Of a stretch of 64,000 nt of DNA, positions 46,927-60,069 are shown piece by piece. The DNA is taken from positions 2,790,001-2,854,000 of the forward strand of contig NC_063014.1 of NCBI RefSeq assembly GCF_020509005.1. Direction: 5' to 3'. Numbering within the stretch: position 1 is the first letter of the stretch; each line of letters begins with the position of its first letter. Both the position numbers and the translations under genes were made by a program. Under the pieces are notes generated by a model. It had not been told where the DNA came from, did no database searches, and saw only the letters and a program-made list of their open reading frames with translations. This stretch comes from Fulvia fulva. Its lineage: Eukaryota; Ascomycota; Dothideomycetes; Mycosphaerellales; Mycosphaerellaceae.

Positions 46927-49900
46927 TATATACGGGCTCTACTAGGATAGCCTACTACTAGTACGTCGTAGTTCATCTTTACTATTCGAGTCCGTAGCTT
47001 CTAGTTATCCGGTACCTATAAGCTCTAGTCGCCGTACTAATTACGGATATAGAGTATGTCTCCTTCTACCTTATAGTATACTAGGTGTACCTTCGCCTTT
47101 TAAAGAAGTAGCGGAATTGCGTTACCTTTCTATAGTATCTTAATTACTGCCTTAAGCTCCTAGTCTACGGCGTACGCTATTACTATTCGATACTCGAGTT
47201 TAGCCTCGTAATTAGCCTCTATCGTAGGCTTCGATACGGTAGTAGCTTCTACTAGTATAGCGGCTTCGGCTAGTATAAATTCTGTTACTTCTAGGTTTAG
47301 CGGAGTTTCCGTCTCTTTAGTAATATCTTCTACGGTTACGCGTATAGAGTCGATCTTAAGGAATCGCTTAGGCGGTAGTAACGTCTAGTACTAATACTAA
47401 TTACGCGGATCGTCTACCCTCTACGGAAGGTCCTAGCTACGTCTCGTTAGACTATCTAGCTTTATACCTTAAACACCGGGCCTATAGACGATACGGAAGT
47501 TGAACTAAGAGAGGAACTTAGCCTACGTCGCCTAACGTCGATTAAGCTACTTCGTCGTCATAAAGTACTCTAGGTTCTTATAATCTATAAACACTTTGAC
47601 CGGTTCGATAGTGTTATTATCTACTTCGTAGGCTAATTCAGGCCTCTACTCTTCAAACGCCTTAATAATAGCTAATAGCTCCTTATCGTAGATCTTATAG
47701 TTATACTCTTATAGACTTAACTTCTTAGAGTAAAACGCTACCGGGTATAGGACGCCTTCTTCGTTATATTAGGAGAGGACGCCGGTATTAACAAAATCCG
47801 AGGAGTCTGTCTTAACGACTATCTATCTCCCCGGTACGTAATATACTAATATGCCCGCTTTACTAAATACTGCCTTTAATACGTCAAACGCCTTCTAGTA
47901 CTCTAGTGTCTAATCGATTCTTCTGTTCTTATAGTTACTAGAGCTATTAGACTTGGTCAAGTTAGTTAGCGGCGATATAAGTCGCGAGAACGCTTCGATA
48001 AACCGCCTATAGAAGTTGATAAAGCCTAGGAACGCTTATATATCCTTTAGGTTAGTTAGAGCCTCCTAGCTTTAGATATATTCTAGCTTGTCGGGGTCCA
48101 TTTTAATGCCTTCTAGCGTAATAATTAGGCCTAGGTGTTAGACTCTCTACTAATAGAATTCGTATTTATTAATATCTACGGTCAACCCGGTATCGCGTAG
48201 TTTTATTAAAACCTTCGTTACGTACTCGATATACTCTTCGAGCGTGTCGCTAAAAATCAGTACATTATCTAGGTATACCGATACGAAGTCGTTAAGGTGT
48301 TCCTATAGCACACTATAAATATATAACTGAAACGATACCGGGCCGTTATATAGACTAAACGGTAAGACTAGACATTCGTATACTCCGTACCGCGTAGCGA
48401 ACGCTATTAGCTATTTATGCCCCTCGGCAATACGAAGCTTATTAAAGGCTACGACGATATCTAGCTTCGTAAAGTACTTCTTGCTATACATCCTATTAAG
48501 CGTTTCCTAGATCAAAGGTATAGGGTACCTATTCTTAATAGTTATTATATTTAGCCCTCGATAGTTAATATATACTCGGAGTCCTCCTCCTAGCTTACGT
48601 ACTACTAGAATAGGAGCTAGGGACTAGCTTGTCTTCTAACTAGCCTTACGGACTTTCCCTTCGCTCTCTTACTTAGTAACCTATTTCTTAACTGCTTTAT
48701 TCTCTTACGGTACAAGCCTATAGGGTTTGCGGTAAGGAGGCTCTTATAGGCCGTTAGGCTTAATATAGATTTTATAGTTAATGCCCGGCCTATAAGGCGG
48801 GAGCCCTTTATAGTCTTTAGCTAAGAACGCGTCCGTAATATAATAGTACTCGGGCGGAAGCTTCTCCTTCGGGTTGTAGTTAAATTGCTTATTTAGGAAC
48901 TAATTAAGGTCGTTAGCTAACATTACGCTTAGCTTTAACTCGCCGTTACTATCCGTTTCGCTAGACTCGTTACTAGTAGGTAGAATATAGAAGTACTCGG
49001 CCCTAGGCCGGTACGTATACATCTCCTAAGCGTAACGACTGACGCCTTAATAGTCTACTTTCTTATCGTCGTCTATATATAAGGACGAGACGTTCAACTC
49101 CGCCCCTCCTACCGTAAATCCTAGCGACTCCCCGGTAAAGGTCTCTAGTCCGTATTTCGTACGTTACCGGTATTAGTAGTTTAGGGACTAAACTGTTATC
49201 GAAGTCTTCCTACGAAGATAGTGACTAAAGTAGTAGTCTAATCTAAGGGCCACTTCGCCGGTTTCCTAGAAGATGTTAGGGTTATACTAGCTTAACTAAG
49301 GTAGGCCGAGGACGATCTTATATTCGAAGTCGGTCACGTAGTACATTATTTGCTCGTAATAATAACCGCCGATAATAACGTCGACTAAGGCTACGTATAT
49401 AATACGCCTAGTACTCGCCTTCCTATCGCCTAGTATCAAGTTCTTACTCTAAACTAGGGGTATTAGAGGAATGTTATATTTGCGTATATATTTCTAATCG
49501 AGAAAGAGAGAGGTTAAAGTAGAATCTAGTAGGCCTCGTGCCTTTCCATTTTGTATTATTATAGGTAGTACTATATAAGGGTATATATCCGGTAACTATA
49601 GTTCTAATATATAGGCTAATATCTTAAGTTCTCCGCTATAGTCCGTCTCTTACATTCTATACCTCTCGATCTTATACTCTTTCTAATTCTTATTCTAACT
49701 ACTATCTACTATACTTAGGTAGTAGCCCCGGCATTTCCCTACTCGGTAGTAAGGGCGCTTAAGTTTAGAGTCGCGTTACGTAGTCGAGGTAGGCGGTAGT
49801 CGCCGTCGTAGCCGTATATCTCGTACTCGGGGTTACTAGTAATATATAGTCCGGTACGGTAACGGAAGTACTTACCCTACTTCTTTAGATCTTCGCGACC

Positions 49901-51948
49901 CTCGCGGTTAAGCGGTAGTAGATTCTAAAGGTATACTAGCAAGTCTTCCTTCTTCTTAATGCCTAAGTACTATAGTAGGCGCTATACGATTACGCCGGTC
50001 GCGCTAGCTACGGTAGCTATAGTAGTCATTACGTTACTAGTAGGGCCTAGGTTCTAGTTATATTCTCCGCCGCTACTACGAGGGCGGTTATTATCCTACT
50101 AAGGGTATAGCTACTCGGTCTTATAGAAGGTCTCGTCTAACTCGGTACACTCCTTAATAATATCCTATATACTATCTAGGCGACGGTTAACCTCTCGGTC
50201 GCCGAATATCTTAATAAAGTACTTACGGTTTAGGCGGTTACGGAAAAGCATTAGCTCGGTATCTTCCCCCTAGTCTATCTAGGTACGTAACTTCGAGTAA
50301 CGTACGAAGAATATAATAAAGGATTCCTTCTGCTACTACTTATAAGTTATAATATCGACTATAGCCTTTATAGCTTCGTTCCGGGTACCGTACTATCGAG
50401 TTATCTAGTCTAGTAGCTCCTCGCCGGTACTAAACTCGTTATATAACTAATGTCCTAGGATAGGGATACGTAGCTTAATAGTAGTCTAGACTTTACTATT
50501 AGTCTATCTATATAGGAAGCGGAGGGTATCCTACTCGGTACGGAAGGTCGCTACTATAAGCTTTAGTAGGATACTCGTATACTAACTATCGAAAGATAGG
50601 TCGGTATCGTTCTTAAACTTCTTAGGATCTAGTACTCCCTTACCGATCTCTATACTACGCTCTAAGGTACGGTCGATATTAATAAGACGCTCGGCGAGGT
50701 CTACTAGCGGTATCTATATACGATTAGTACGTCCTCCTCTAGTACGTACCGTCTCTTAGCGCTCGTTACGGCGGCGATTATCGCGGCCTCGATCCTTGTC
50801 CTTGTCGCTACGGCCTAGGCCGTCATCATTATCGTTATCTCTACTACTACCCCTACCGCCTACGGTAGCGGCTTTACGATATATACGCTAAAGCTTCTCG
50901 AGGGAGGTCTCTCGCGGGTAAGAGCGCGAGCGTAACGGACTACGGCCTTAACGCCTATTACCGTTAGTAGTATTATCCTCTATAGCTTAGAGTTAAGTCT
51001 TTAAGTTATCGATCTCCTTCTATAACGCCTAGTTTATACTTATAGTATCTTATGCCTTCTTCTTAGCCTCTTATACCTTCTTCTTCTCCTTTTCGCTAAG
51101 ATCGTAAAATTGCTTATATAGATTATTAGCTTACTTATACTTGTCCTAGACCTCCTTTATCTTAGCTAGGTCTAGTACGTTCTTAACATCCTATACTATC
51201 TTCTATAATACGGACTTCTCGGTTCTAAGTATCTAATAGATACGGTCGTATTCGGCGTAGATATTACGGTACTAGTCGTTCTAGAGGGCGTTTATACGTT
51301 ATAAGACGTCGACTTACTCGGTAGCGGTCTAATCGGTATTAAATCCTCCTAGGATAAAGTCGTATAAAGTCTTAGGATAGTCTCGGACCAACTCGGCGAG
51401 GTTGTTCGCGTCGACGTTCTAGAAATTAATAGCGGCGATATGTTCGGCTTCGTCGAGGGAGTAGTAAATAGGTAGTATATCGTCGCTACCCTTCTCCTAG
51501 TACTCCTTTAGCTCGTAGAGTTCTATAAAGTTAATAGCGCCTCTCTATTCCCTATCGAGTACCTTCTCCTATACTATATCTAACTCCTACTAAAGAGCGA
51601 CGCCGGTATTAATCGTAATACGCCGGTCGTTATCTTAAGTCTAGGACTATAGAAAAGATAAGAGATCTAGGAAAAGAGATATACGCTTACCTAAGGGCTT
51701 TGCCGGTAGTAGTATACCGTTCTAGGTCTATAAGTCCTACTGACTCGTTATAGTATCGGTATTAACGCGACCTATCGCTATCGCTAAGGTCTTTACGGCG
51801 TTAACTTCTCTAGGTATCTACGTACTCGGCGCCTTACCGTGTTCTACTATACGCTCGTAGTTACGTATTCTTTAGTTCTATAAGTCTGTTCCTATTATTA
51901 CGCATCCCTTACCTAGATCCGTAATCTAGGTAGGCTAGTAGAATAAAC
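46927..51948 (-). mobile_element. Ty3/Gypsy element C: gag, PR, RT, RNase H, integrase N-terminus
   Basis: Minus-strand sense continuing 41317-43250. The integrase zinc-binding start 'LRTRIVKMNYDVLVVGYPSRAR' lies at 46940-47005 (quoted part: 'NYDVLVVGYPSRAR'). RNase H 'EPVKVFIDYKNLEYFMT' is at about 47570-47620. The RT catalytic box 'VYLDNVLIFSDTLEEY' (YLDD to YLDN) is at about 48235-48290. Protease is around 49250-49450. A gag region of charged sequence fills about 49700-51600. All frames are interrupted by RIP-type stops. With both LTRs and excluding the LINE (and one copy of its duplication), the element is about 7.3 kb. Confidence 0.83.
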
Positions 51949-52132
51949 TATAAGGACGCGCGTACTATAGGGTCCGAGAGAGATAGTTATTGTTCTACGA
52001 AGCTACGAAAAAGGAGCGCGAGGCGCGGCGAAGTTATAAAGCAAAGCTAAGCCGCGCTAGCCCGATACGTAAGGTCCGTAGTTCAGCCGGGCCGACGTAG
52101 CTATAGTAAGGGGTTACGGGCTACCCGTAATA
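51949..52132 (-). repeat. 5' LTR of Gypsy element C (184 bp)
   Basis: Same-orientation partner of 41133-41316. Outside flanks differ: GTCCC precedes the left LTR, ATATA follows the right LTR. So no target duplication exists at the element ends. Confidence 0.88.
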
Positions 52133-52371
52133 ATATAACTAACCCGATAAATTAGCTTAGGATCCTCGGACTATAGGTAGACCCGGCGCTATAGTAGAGG
52201 AAGTACGTATAGGTAATATTACGGAAAGCTAAACAGAATATAGCATTATACTAGAGGCTTACTACGTCTATATAGGGGGCGGACTTTCGGTAGTTACGAC
52301 TTCTATATACGGCTATTATACGGCTAGTCCTTACCTATAGTAGCTAAGTATAGTCCTTAGGCGAGAGGGCC
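52133..52371 (+). mobile_element. LINE fragment, RT C-terminal part (segment 1)
   Basis: Translation gives 'LTTSI.GADFR.LRLLYTAIIR' and 'LTYSS.V.SLGERA', the thumb region that follows LINE reverse transcriptases. The same sequence, RIP-variant, occurs in the minus-strand copy at 37130-37240. It is cut at 52132 by the Gypsy C LTR and at 52371 by the LTR of Gypsy D. It continues at 59522 and again at 60070. Confidence 0.8.
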
Positions 52372-52576
52372 TATTACGAGACTATAGTACGAGAGTATAA
52401 GGGTATAGTATTAACGAAGTCGATAGCTAAAGAGAGAAGAGAGTCTAAGAACGAGGCCTATACTTAAAGGCCGAGGTGTCGGGCGTCGGCATCGGGCCGA
52501 GCTTAGTCATCTGGATCACGTGACCAGGGGTCACGTGATCAGATTCGAATCCTTCACTTACGGAGCGGCCGTGACA
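52372..52576 (-). repeat. 3' LTR of Gypsy element D (205 bp)
   Basis: Matches 59317-59521 over 205 bases. It is preceded by GGGCC (52367-52371), which recurs at 59522-59526 as a perfect 5-bp target duplication. The pyrimidine tract just inside (52580-52588) is the complement of a polypurine tract. It contains a perfect 12-bp inverted repeat at 52514-52540. Confidence 0.9.
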
Positions 52577-55500
52577 CTACTCCCCCTCTAAAACACCTTC
52601 GTCTCGAAGCGTATATCCTTAAATCTCCTATAGCGTAAACGCGAAAGCTTTATTATCCTCTATATCGTTTGTTTCGTCTATTAGCTCTAATAACTTACTA
52701 GAGGTAGGTACTAAAACCCTTTTAATATAGCTATCGTTAGTATTAGGCGTATAGTTATCCTTAGCTAGAGCTATAGGGCTATTACCTTTACGTAGAGGCT
52801 ATACCGTTACGGTTAACTAAGGTACTAGATCTATTACGTTCGCGTTTAGCCTTATATCGACTAAGGTCTTATTCGGAATCTAATCTTCTAGCGGATAAAA
52901 GTTAATCGGTATAGACTTAGTTAGGTTATTATACTTAAAGTCTACGACTACCTTCGGTATATCCTTATATACTACGCTCGCGGGCTCCTAGGTAGACTTA
53001 CTATCTAAATAGCCCTTCTATTTTACTAGTATAGTAATGCCTCTACCCTTCGGCTTAGAATCTAGGACGCGTTTAACCTCCTAGGTCTTAAATATATTAC
53101 TAGTTTTATTAGTAACCTCGATTAGCGGCGGTCGTACGTTATCTTCTAGATCTACCGGTCGGAGAAGATTTAAATAGAAGGAGTTATATACGCGGATCGT
53201 CTCTAGTAGGGCAATACTATACGTATTCTTACCGAGCGCGATAGTAATTATTACCGGTCTAAACTATTTGATATTAAGCTTCTTAGCTAGGCGTAATGAC
53301 TTCTAGTTCTTAGTTTTAATATAGATACGGTCGCCTAGGCTATATCGCGGTAGTATAGTACGGTATATATTAGCGTTATCTACTTATAGGGCTTAATCGT
53401 AACGTAAGTATTCGTATAGGTACGTACGGAAGTCCTTTATCTATTAAGTAAAACGCTCTACCTTTTTGGCGGACAGTCGTTACTTAGTAGGTATTAGACG
53501 CTTAGGGAGGCTATCTCTATTAAAGTTACTAGTACGAGGATTACGACCTCGTTTAGTAAAGAATAGCGACATATCTATTACTTCTATAATATAGTTGTTC
53601 TTTACGAATTCCGCTAGCGGAAGCTACTATACCTAATCTCCTTATACGTAGTCGATAAAGACACGGAGGTACTTCTCTATCTCCTTATTTATGTTCTTAG
53701 ACTGTCTATCGGTCTTAGGATAGAAGGCTATAGACAACTTATAGACTATCCCTACTAGTTTATAGAAGCGTTACTAAAAAGCTAATAGCTACTAACTACC
53801 TCGATCTATAACGATAGACAGAGGGGTACTATATAAGCGGTAGTAGTCCCGGACGAAGACCTCGGCGATATATTCGGCCGTTATCTCCTTTACTAGGATT
53901 ATATAGTATCTCTTACCCGTACGGTTAGTAATCGTAAGGGTATTAGTATATATAACGCTATTGTAATTAGTACTCTTTAGTAGTCCTACTACGAAATCTA
54001 TAGCAATTTCGTCCTATAGTTTAAACGGGATTAGTAGGGGTTTAAGTAGCCCTAGGTATTATATCTACGAGGGTTTTAACGAGCGGCATTCGTAGTACTT
54101 AAAGATCTTATTACGTATATACTACGAAAGGCCGGGCTAGACAAAGTCGCGAGTAATAAGCTCGTAGGTCTTCGTACGACCTAGGTAACTAGTAGAGAGG
54201 GTACTATAATATACTTAGAAGACCTTAAAGCGTAAACCCGGTACGTCTAGTACGAAGACGTTATAGCCGCCGTATCTATTCTTAATATAGATAAGGCCGC
54301 CTATAGCTACCGCCTCGCTATTATCTATACGGTACTAGCGTAGTAGCGTATAAGGCTCTCCTACGTCTAACTAGCGTAACGCTTACTATAGCTCCGCTTC
54401 TCCGTATATAACGCGGATCTTAGTTATAAGTTTATTGTCCTGTTAGCCTAGACGAATCTCTATCGGCGAGATGTTAAGGAATCGGTACTTAGGTAGTAAC
54501 GCCTATTCTTAATACTATCTTCGTAGGTCGTTATCGTTTATAGGGACGTCCTATAGCCGCCGTATTAGAGTATTAGGTTTGATATTCGTCTTACTAGGGA
54601 TATAGACAATCTTAAAGTAGAACTACGATAAGAACTCGGACTAACGTACCTAGCGTCTATTTAGGACCTTAGTACTCGTAAAATATTTAAGGTTCTTATA
54701 ATCGGAGTATACTAGGATTAGCTTACCGCTTTCGTCGGTAAGGTTTTCGAAGTCGGCCTTATCTCTATTAATGTCTCTAGACATAAGCTCTAGCTTCTAT
54801 TCCTTAAAGGCTTTTACGATAGCGAGTAGTTCCTTATTATAGATATCGTAGTTACATTCTTACGGCGATATCTTCTTAGACATAAAAGCTACTAGGCGCT
54901 ATATACCGTCTTCTCCTCGCTACGACATTACTATAGTAGTAACGAAGTCTAACGTATCCGTTTCGAGCTTCGTTTCTCGCCCGGGTACGAAATGTACGAG
55001 TATAATGTCGTCCTTAGTAAACGCTTATTTTATACGTTCGAAAGCGTCCTAATAGTCGTTACCCTATACCTATAGTACGTCTTTCTTAGTAAGCTATATT
55101 ATTAGGTAGGCGATGCCTAAGTAGTTACGAATAAACCGTCTATAGAAGTTATAAAAGCTAAGGAAGGACAGAATATCTATTAGGTTACGAGGGGTCTCCT
55201 ATTCTTAGATTACGGTAATCTTGTGCTTATCTATCTTAATACCGTCCGCGCCTATAATTAAGCTAAGGTACTTCGTCTCTTAGACGTAAAACTCGTATTT
55301 GTCGATATCGAGTTAAAGTCCTACCTCCTATAGCTTCGCTATAACCTTCTCGACGTAAACGATATACTCCTCTAGGGTGTTACTAAATATAAGTACGTTA
55401 TCGAGGTACGCGGAGGTAAAATCGTCTAGGTACTCTCGGAGCGCGTTATTAATATATAACTAGAAGGTACCGGGTGTATTATAGAGACTAAAGGGCATTA

Positions 55501-58500
55501 CTAGACATTCGAATTGACCGTAGCGCGTAGTAAATGCCGTTTTCTACTCGTTCCCTTCCGCGATACGTAAATAATTAAAGGTAGCGATTATATCGAGCTT
55601 AGTAAAGTACTTCTTACTACTAATCCGGTTAAGGGTATCTTAAATAAATAGGATAGGGTACCTCGATTTTATAGTAATAGCGTTTAGGGCGCGGTAGTCG
55701 ATATAGACGCGTAGTCTACTACCTAGTTAACGTACGATAATTACCGGTAATACTATAGGTAAGTTACTACGTTAGATATTACCTTTCTAAAGTTAGTTAT
55801 CTACCTAAGCTTTTACTACTTCTAACTCTCTATTCGAAATCGGATAGGGCCGCTTAAACGGTAGCCGAGCATCCTTCTTTAGCTTAATCTTATAATCTAG
55901 GCTAGGGCGATAAGGTAGTAGCTTATCTAACTCTAACTTCGAGAATAGAGCTTACCGATAAATAGTATATAGCCGGTAGCTTACTAAGTACGTCGGGGTC
56001 CTTCTACTTCCGGTATAGCTTTTCTATAAACACGTTATAATTAGTTACGTTTATCGCGTAGGCCTCTACCTAGTACTCCTATCGATAACGGAGCGTCCTA
56101 TAGTAGCTGTCTTTAATATATATAGCGTACGTAAATATAGCGTTACCGCCTATAACCTTTCGTACTACTATAGCGTAAAGCCCTAACGCTTATACTATAA
56201 CTAGATCGGCCGCGCTCTTAGCCGTATATACTTCGCGTAGGTTAATCTATATAGTATATACTTCCGTACCTCTCGTACGATAGAGTCTCTAGAGTTCGTA
56301 TAAGTTAATCCGCTTAATGTCGTCTCTATACCTAGCCCTAACTCTTTTAGCGCCGACTTCGAGGGGCTAAGGGACCGGTATATCGCGGATGTCGGGTCGC
56401 TTAAGGCTATCGTAGCCGGGTACCGGCGTTAGTAGTAACTCGGGGATAGGTAACGTTACTAGTAGACTAACGTTCTTATAGAGAGAGTGATTCTAATAGT
56501 TAACGTCGTTAAAGGTAAGTACGCTTCGCTTCTAGTCTTTATAAGGGCTATACCTTACGTACTATCTAAGGCTAAGGACTATATCGTAGTAGGTATCGGT
56601 AACTAGGTACTCGACCGTCTCGATATAGCCTTAAAGGTTCACTTTAATGTTTATAGCTTTAGTAATAATTGTTAGTACTTAGGAGCTATCACCTAGGCCT
56701 AGCGTAAAGGGCTTAATATCGTAGAGCGCGAATTTGTGTTTTTACGTAAAGGAAGTATTTACGAGTTTAGAGTTATAACTATTATTAAGGAAGGTATCTA
56801 TATATATATTCTATTTGCCCTACCCTCTACTATAAAGTAATACGAGACTTCGGGTCCTTTATCTACTTCTATAGAAGAGGGCGTGCTCGCTCGGGCTTAT
56901 AAGGAAAACGCCTATACGGTACGGGTATATTTATAAGGTTCGTAAGGGTATAAGACTTCCTAAGGCGGACTATTATCTATTACGCTTAAATAATAGCTTA
57001 GGCATTTCCCGCCGGTGCTTTAGTAACCGTAAGGCCGTTATTATTAGCCTTCTTCTTAGGACGCTTATATAAGTCAAGTAGGTAGCCGGCGGCGCCTAAG
57101 ACGTAGCCGGTACCCCGGTAGCGTAGGTAGCTACCGCTAGCGATAATCTAAGTACGCTAATCTTAAGTAAGTTATATAAGGTTCTTATACTAATTAGGGC
57201 GGTCCTTCTACGGAAGGAGCGGCTAATTAGTATAAGGAGAGCGGCCGAGAGGTATACCGTTATCTAAAGGGAGTATCGGTAGTATAATCTACCCTACTAT
57301 AGGAGGTACCGATACCGTACCGTTACCCTTAGGTATAGTCGTCTTTTTGTCCTTCTTCTTGTTGTTCTTAGTGCCTAGTAGGTCGTGTTTAAGTTGAGCT
57401 AGCTCGCTCTCTAGGCGGTAGTATTACCGAGTAAGCTCCTTAACCGACTTCGTATTAGGTAGTACGACTAGTCGATTACGGTACTTAAAGCTTAGCTTCT
57501 TCTTAAGCTCGATAACCTCGTACTTACGGCTCGCGCCTTATAGGAGCTAGGCGCGCTTACGTTAGAACTTAGTATAGAACTTAGAGAACTTGTTATTCTC
57601 TACTATCTTAAGCGCGTCTATATTATTACGCGCGGTGCCCTCGGGATTATAGTCGCCGAAGTTCTTATCTAGGAAACGTAGGCATTTCTTTACGCTCTTA
57701 AATAGCCGGCTCGCGGAGGGAACCTTAGATAAGACGATCTTCTAGGGAATATAGTTACGGAGTATAGAGTATACTAACCCTATAGTAGTTTCTTATACGA
57801 AACGTAGGGCGGATAGTACGTCCTTAAAGATAGAAGCGGCAAGCTTATTACCGAGTTAAGTAGTCTACTTATTAAGTATCGGCGAGTCTTTACTACCTAT
57901 ATTCTCTCCTAAGAATTTGGGCTTAGGTACTTCGACACGGGAACTCGTCTTAAAGTCTTCTACTATAGTTCGGTTATAGCGTACGATATCTACGCTACTG
58001 TCTATAATCTCGAAGTCGTCGTCGTCGTCGACGATAACAGTCTCTTATCTTTCTCGATCTCTTATCCTTACCCTTACTCTTACGGCGCGGACGCTCTTCG
58101 AAATCGGAATTAGAGTCTAAGGACGAGTCGGAGGAATCGGGGTCGGAGGAGTTATTAGCGAATCGCTCCTTACGTTACTTCCGCGTAGGCTTCGTAGCGG
58201 GTTGTTCGGCGTACTATTTAGCTAGTAGATTACCGCGTCGACGTCGTGACTCGGAGAGGGAGCGGGCGCTACGCTCCTTAGGTTTCTCGGTAGTACGGCT
58301 ACGCTTAGCTTCCTCGAGATCCTGTTTAAGCGTAGCGATAGTCTACTATAGCCCTACTACGTCGGTAGCCGTAGAGGCGGAGTCGTCCGGTACGAGTATT
58401 TCTAGTTTAGCGACTTTAACTTTAAATATATCGACCTCCTTTTCGGCTCTCCTAGTAGAGCTATACTAGTCATTAGCCTACTTCCTATACTTAGTAACTT

Positions 58501-59316
58501 CCTAGTTAGCCTTTATAAGGTCCTTATTAGCTTGTTCTAGGTCCTACTTATATTCCTACTTTTGCTTTTCCGTATATTATAGTTCGGTATATACTTCCTC
58601 GAACTTCTTCTTATTTAGCTCGTTAGCTTAATATAGCGCCGCCCTATCTAGGATAGCTTAGCGGTAATTAGCCTCGAGTTTACGAAGGGCGTAGGCAATT
58701 GCCTCTAGTTAGTTCTAGACGTAGTTATAAAACTAAGTCGCGTTAAGTAACCGTAGTTAGTCGAGTAGGATACGGTATATCCCGGTACGACCGCGGTCGT
58801 CTATATAGTTAATAGCAAAGTCCTTGCGAGTATTGTCGGTTGACCTATTCTTATCGAGGTGGTCTATAATATCGCCCTCGTAGAGTAATACTACGAGGTT
58901 AAAAGTATCTATAATTTCGGGTTAGGTATCCTCTCCTTCCTCCTCTTCTAGGAGCCTATCGAGAACCGCGCGTTCCTTATTAGCGTACTTAGTAAAGAGA
59001 TCTAGTAGGACGGTGTCGTCGGACTAGGTATACTAATCGGATCGCGTAAAAAGTTCTAAGTTTCGAGTTAGTCGCGCGCGGCGCTCGATACGTTAACTAT
59101 TCGCGCCGCCGCCGCCGCTAGGGTAACCGGTACCCTATAGCCTAGCTATAATATAGTAATACGTCTTCTTAGCGTCTTGATCTAGGGAGAAAGAGAGAGT
59201 ACTACGCTACTTTTACGCTAGTACGAGTCGGGGATTTCGAGGAGTCGTAATATCGCGATTTCTAGAGTCTTAAGCGGCGCTAAATATAGTAGCGTCCTTA
59301 ATATAAGCTATCGAAG
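52577..59316 (-). mobile_element. Ty3/Gypsy element D, internal region (RIP-degraded)
   Basis: Minus-strand polyprotein. Integrase has 'AEYIAEVFVRDYYRLYSTPLSIVIDRGS' at about 53800-53890 (quoted part: 'TPLSIVIDRGS'). RNase H has 'YSDYKNLKYFTSTKVL' at about 54660-54720. RT has the catalytic 'AYLDNVLIFSNTLEEY' (YLDD to YLDN) at about 55370-55420. A protease/linker region lies around 56400-56800. A long charged, coiled-coil-like gag fills about 57000-59200. Total element length with LTRs is 7150 bp. RIP stops disrupt every frame. The element interrupts a LINE. Confidence 0.85.
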
Positions 59317-59521
59317 TGTTACGAGACTATAGTACGAGAGTATAAGGGTGTAGTATTAACGAAGTCGATAGCTAAAGAGAGAAGTAAGTCTAAGAACGAG
59401 GCCTATACTTAAAGGCCGAGGTGTCGGGCGTCGGCATCGGGCCGAGCTTAGTCATCCGGATCACGTGACCAGGGGTCAAGTGATCAGATTCGAACCCTTC
59501 ACTTGCGGAGCGGCCGTAATA
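59317..59521 (-). repeat. 5' LTR of Gypsy element D (205 bp)
   Basis: Partner of 52372-52576. It retains TGTTACG at its low-coordinate end, where the other copy has TATTACG. It is followed by the GGGCC duplication (59522-59526). Confidence 0.9.
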
Positions 59522-59550
59522 GGGCCTACCTATTAAAGGGACTCGTCGCG
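59522..59550 (+). mobile_element. LINE fragment (segment 2)
   Basis: Twenty-nine bases of the LINE lie between the Gypsy D LTR and the solo LTR. They match the continuation seen in the minus-strand copy near 37100-37130 (GGGCCTGCC...CTCGTCGCG). Confidence 0.8.
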
Positions 59551-60069
59551 TGTCATAGTCTCCCTATAGAGTATATAGAAGGTAGGGACAGAAGAGCCTT
59601 AGAGTGCTTAGAAGTCGTTAAGAAGTAAAAGCCTAGCTTAGTATATAAGCGCTAAGAACTATATACCCCGTAACATTTACTACGGGACCTAGCCCTCTAA
59701 ATTCACTACTCTACTAACCCTTAACAGATTCACTTCGGCTCGTGACTATATAACTCACGGTACTCCCGCGAGCACCCGCGACTACGCTAGACCCTAGAAG
59801 AAGTACGTAGAAGACTCGGAACGTAGAGTAGGTTAGAATAAGGTTTTGAGTAAAGCTACTAAGCGCGGCTTCGTACGGGTTAGCCCTATTAATACGGGGA
59901 CATACACTCGCGAGGGTCGCGTATAAGTATCTAGCTTTCCCTAGACCTCTCTTACTTTCTTCGTCTTTTGTTTTATATAGTAATTATACTATACCCTTTA
60001 TATCTATACTTCGTACCTATATTCTCGCTTTCACTCTTATATCTTATAGGCTAGGCTCTCGCCCTAACA
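59551..60069 (+). repeat. Solo LTR (519 bp) with TCGCG target duplication
   Basis: Same family and orientation as the LTR at 2193-2711. It begins TGTCATAG, ends CCCTAACA, and is flanked by TCGCG at 59546-59550 and 60070-60074. No internal element sequence remains, so it arose by LTR-LTR recombination. It retains its TG...CA ends, unlike the 2.2-kb copy. Confidence 0.92.

Noticed and set aside
52541..52556. AGATTCGAATCC-like sequence resembling a tRNA T-arm
   Set aside because: It lies inside an LTR, occurs in both copies, and no acceptor stem, D-arm or anticodon arm can be folded around it.
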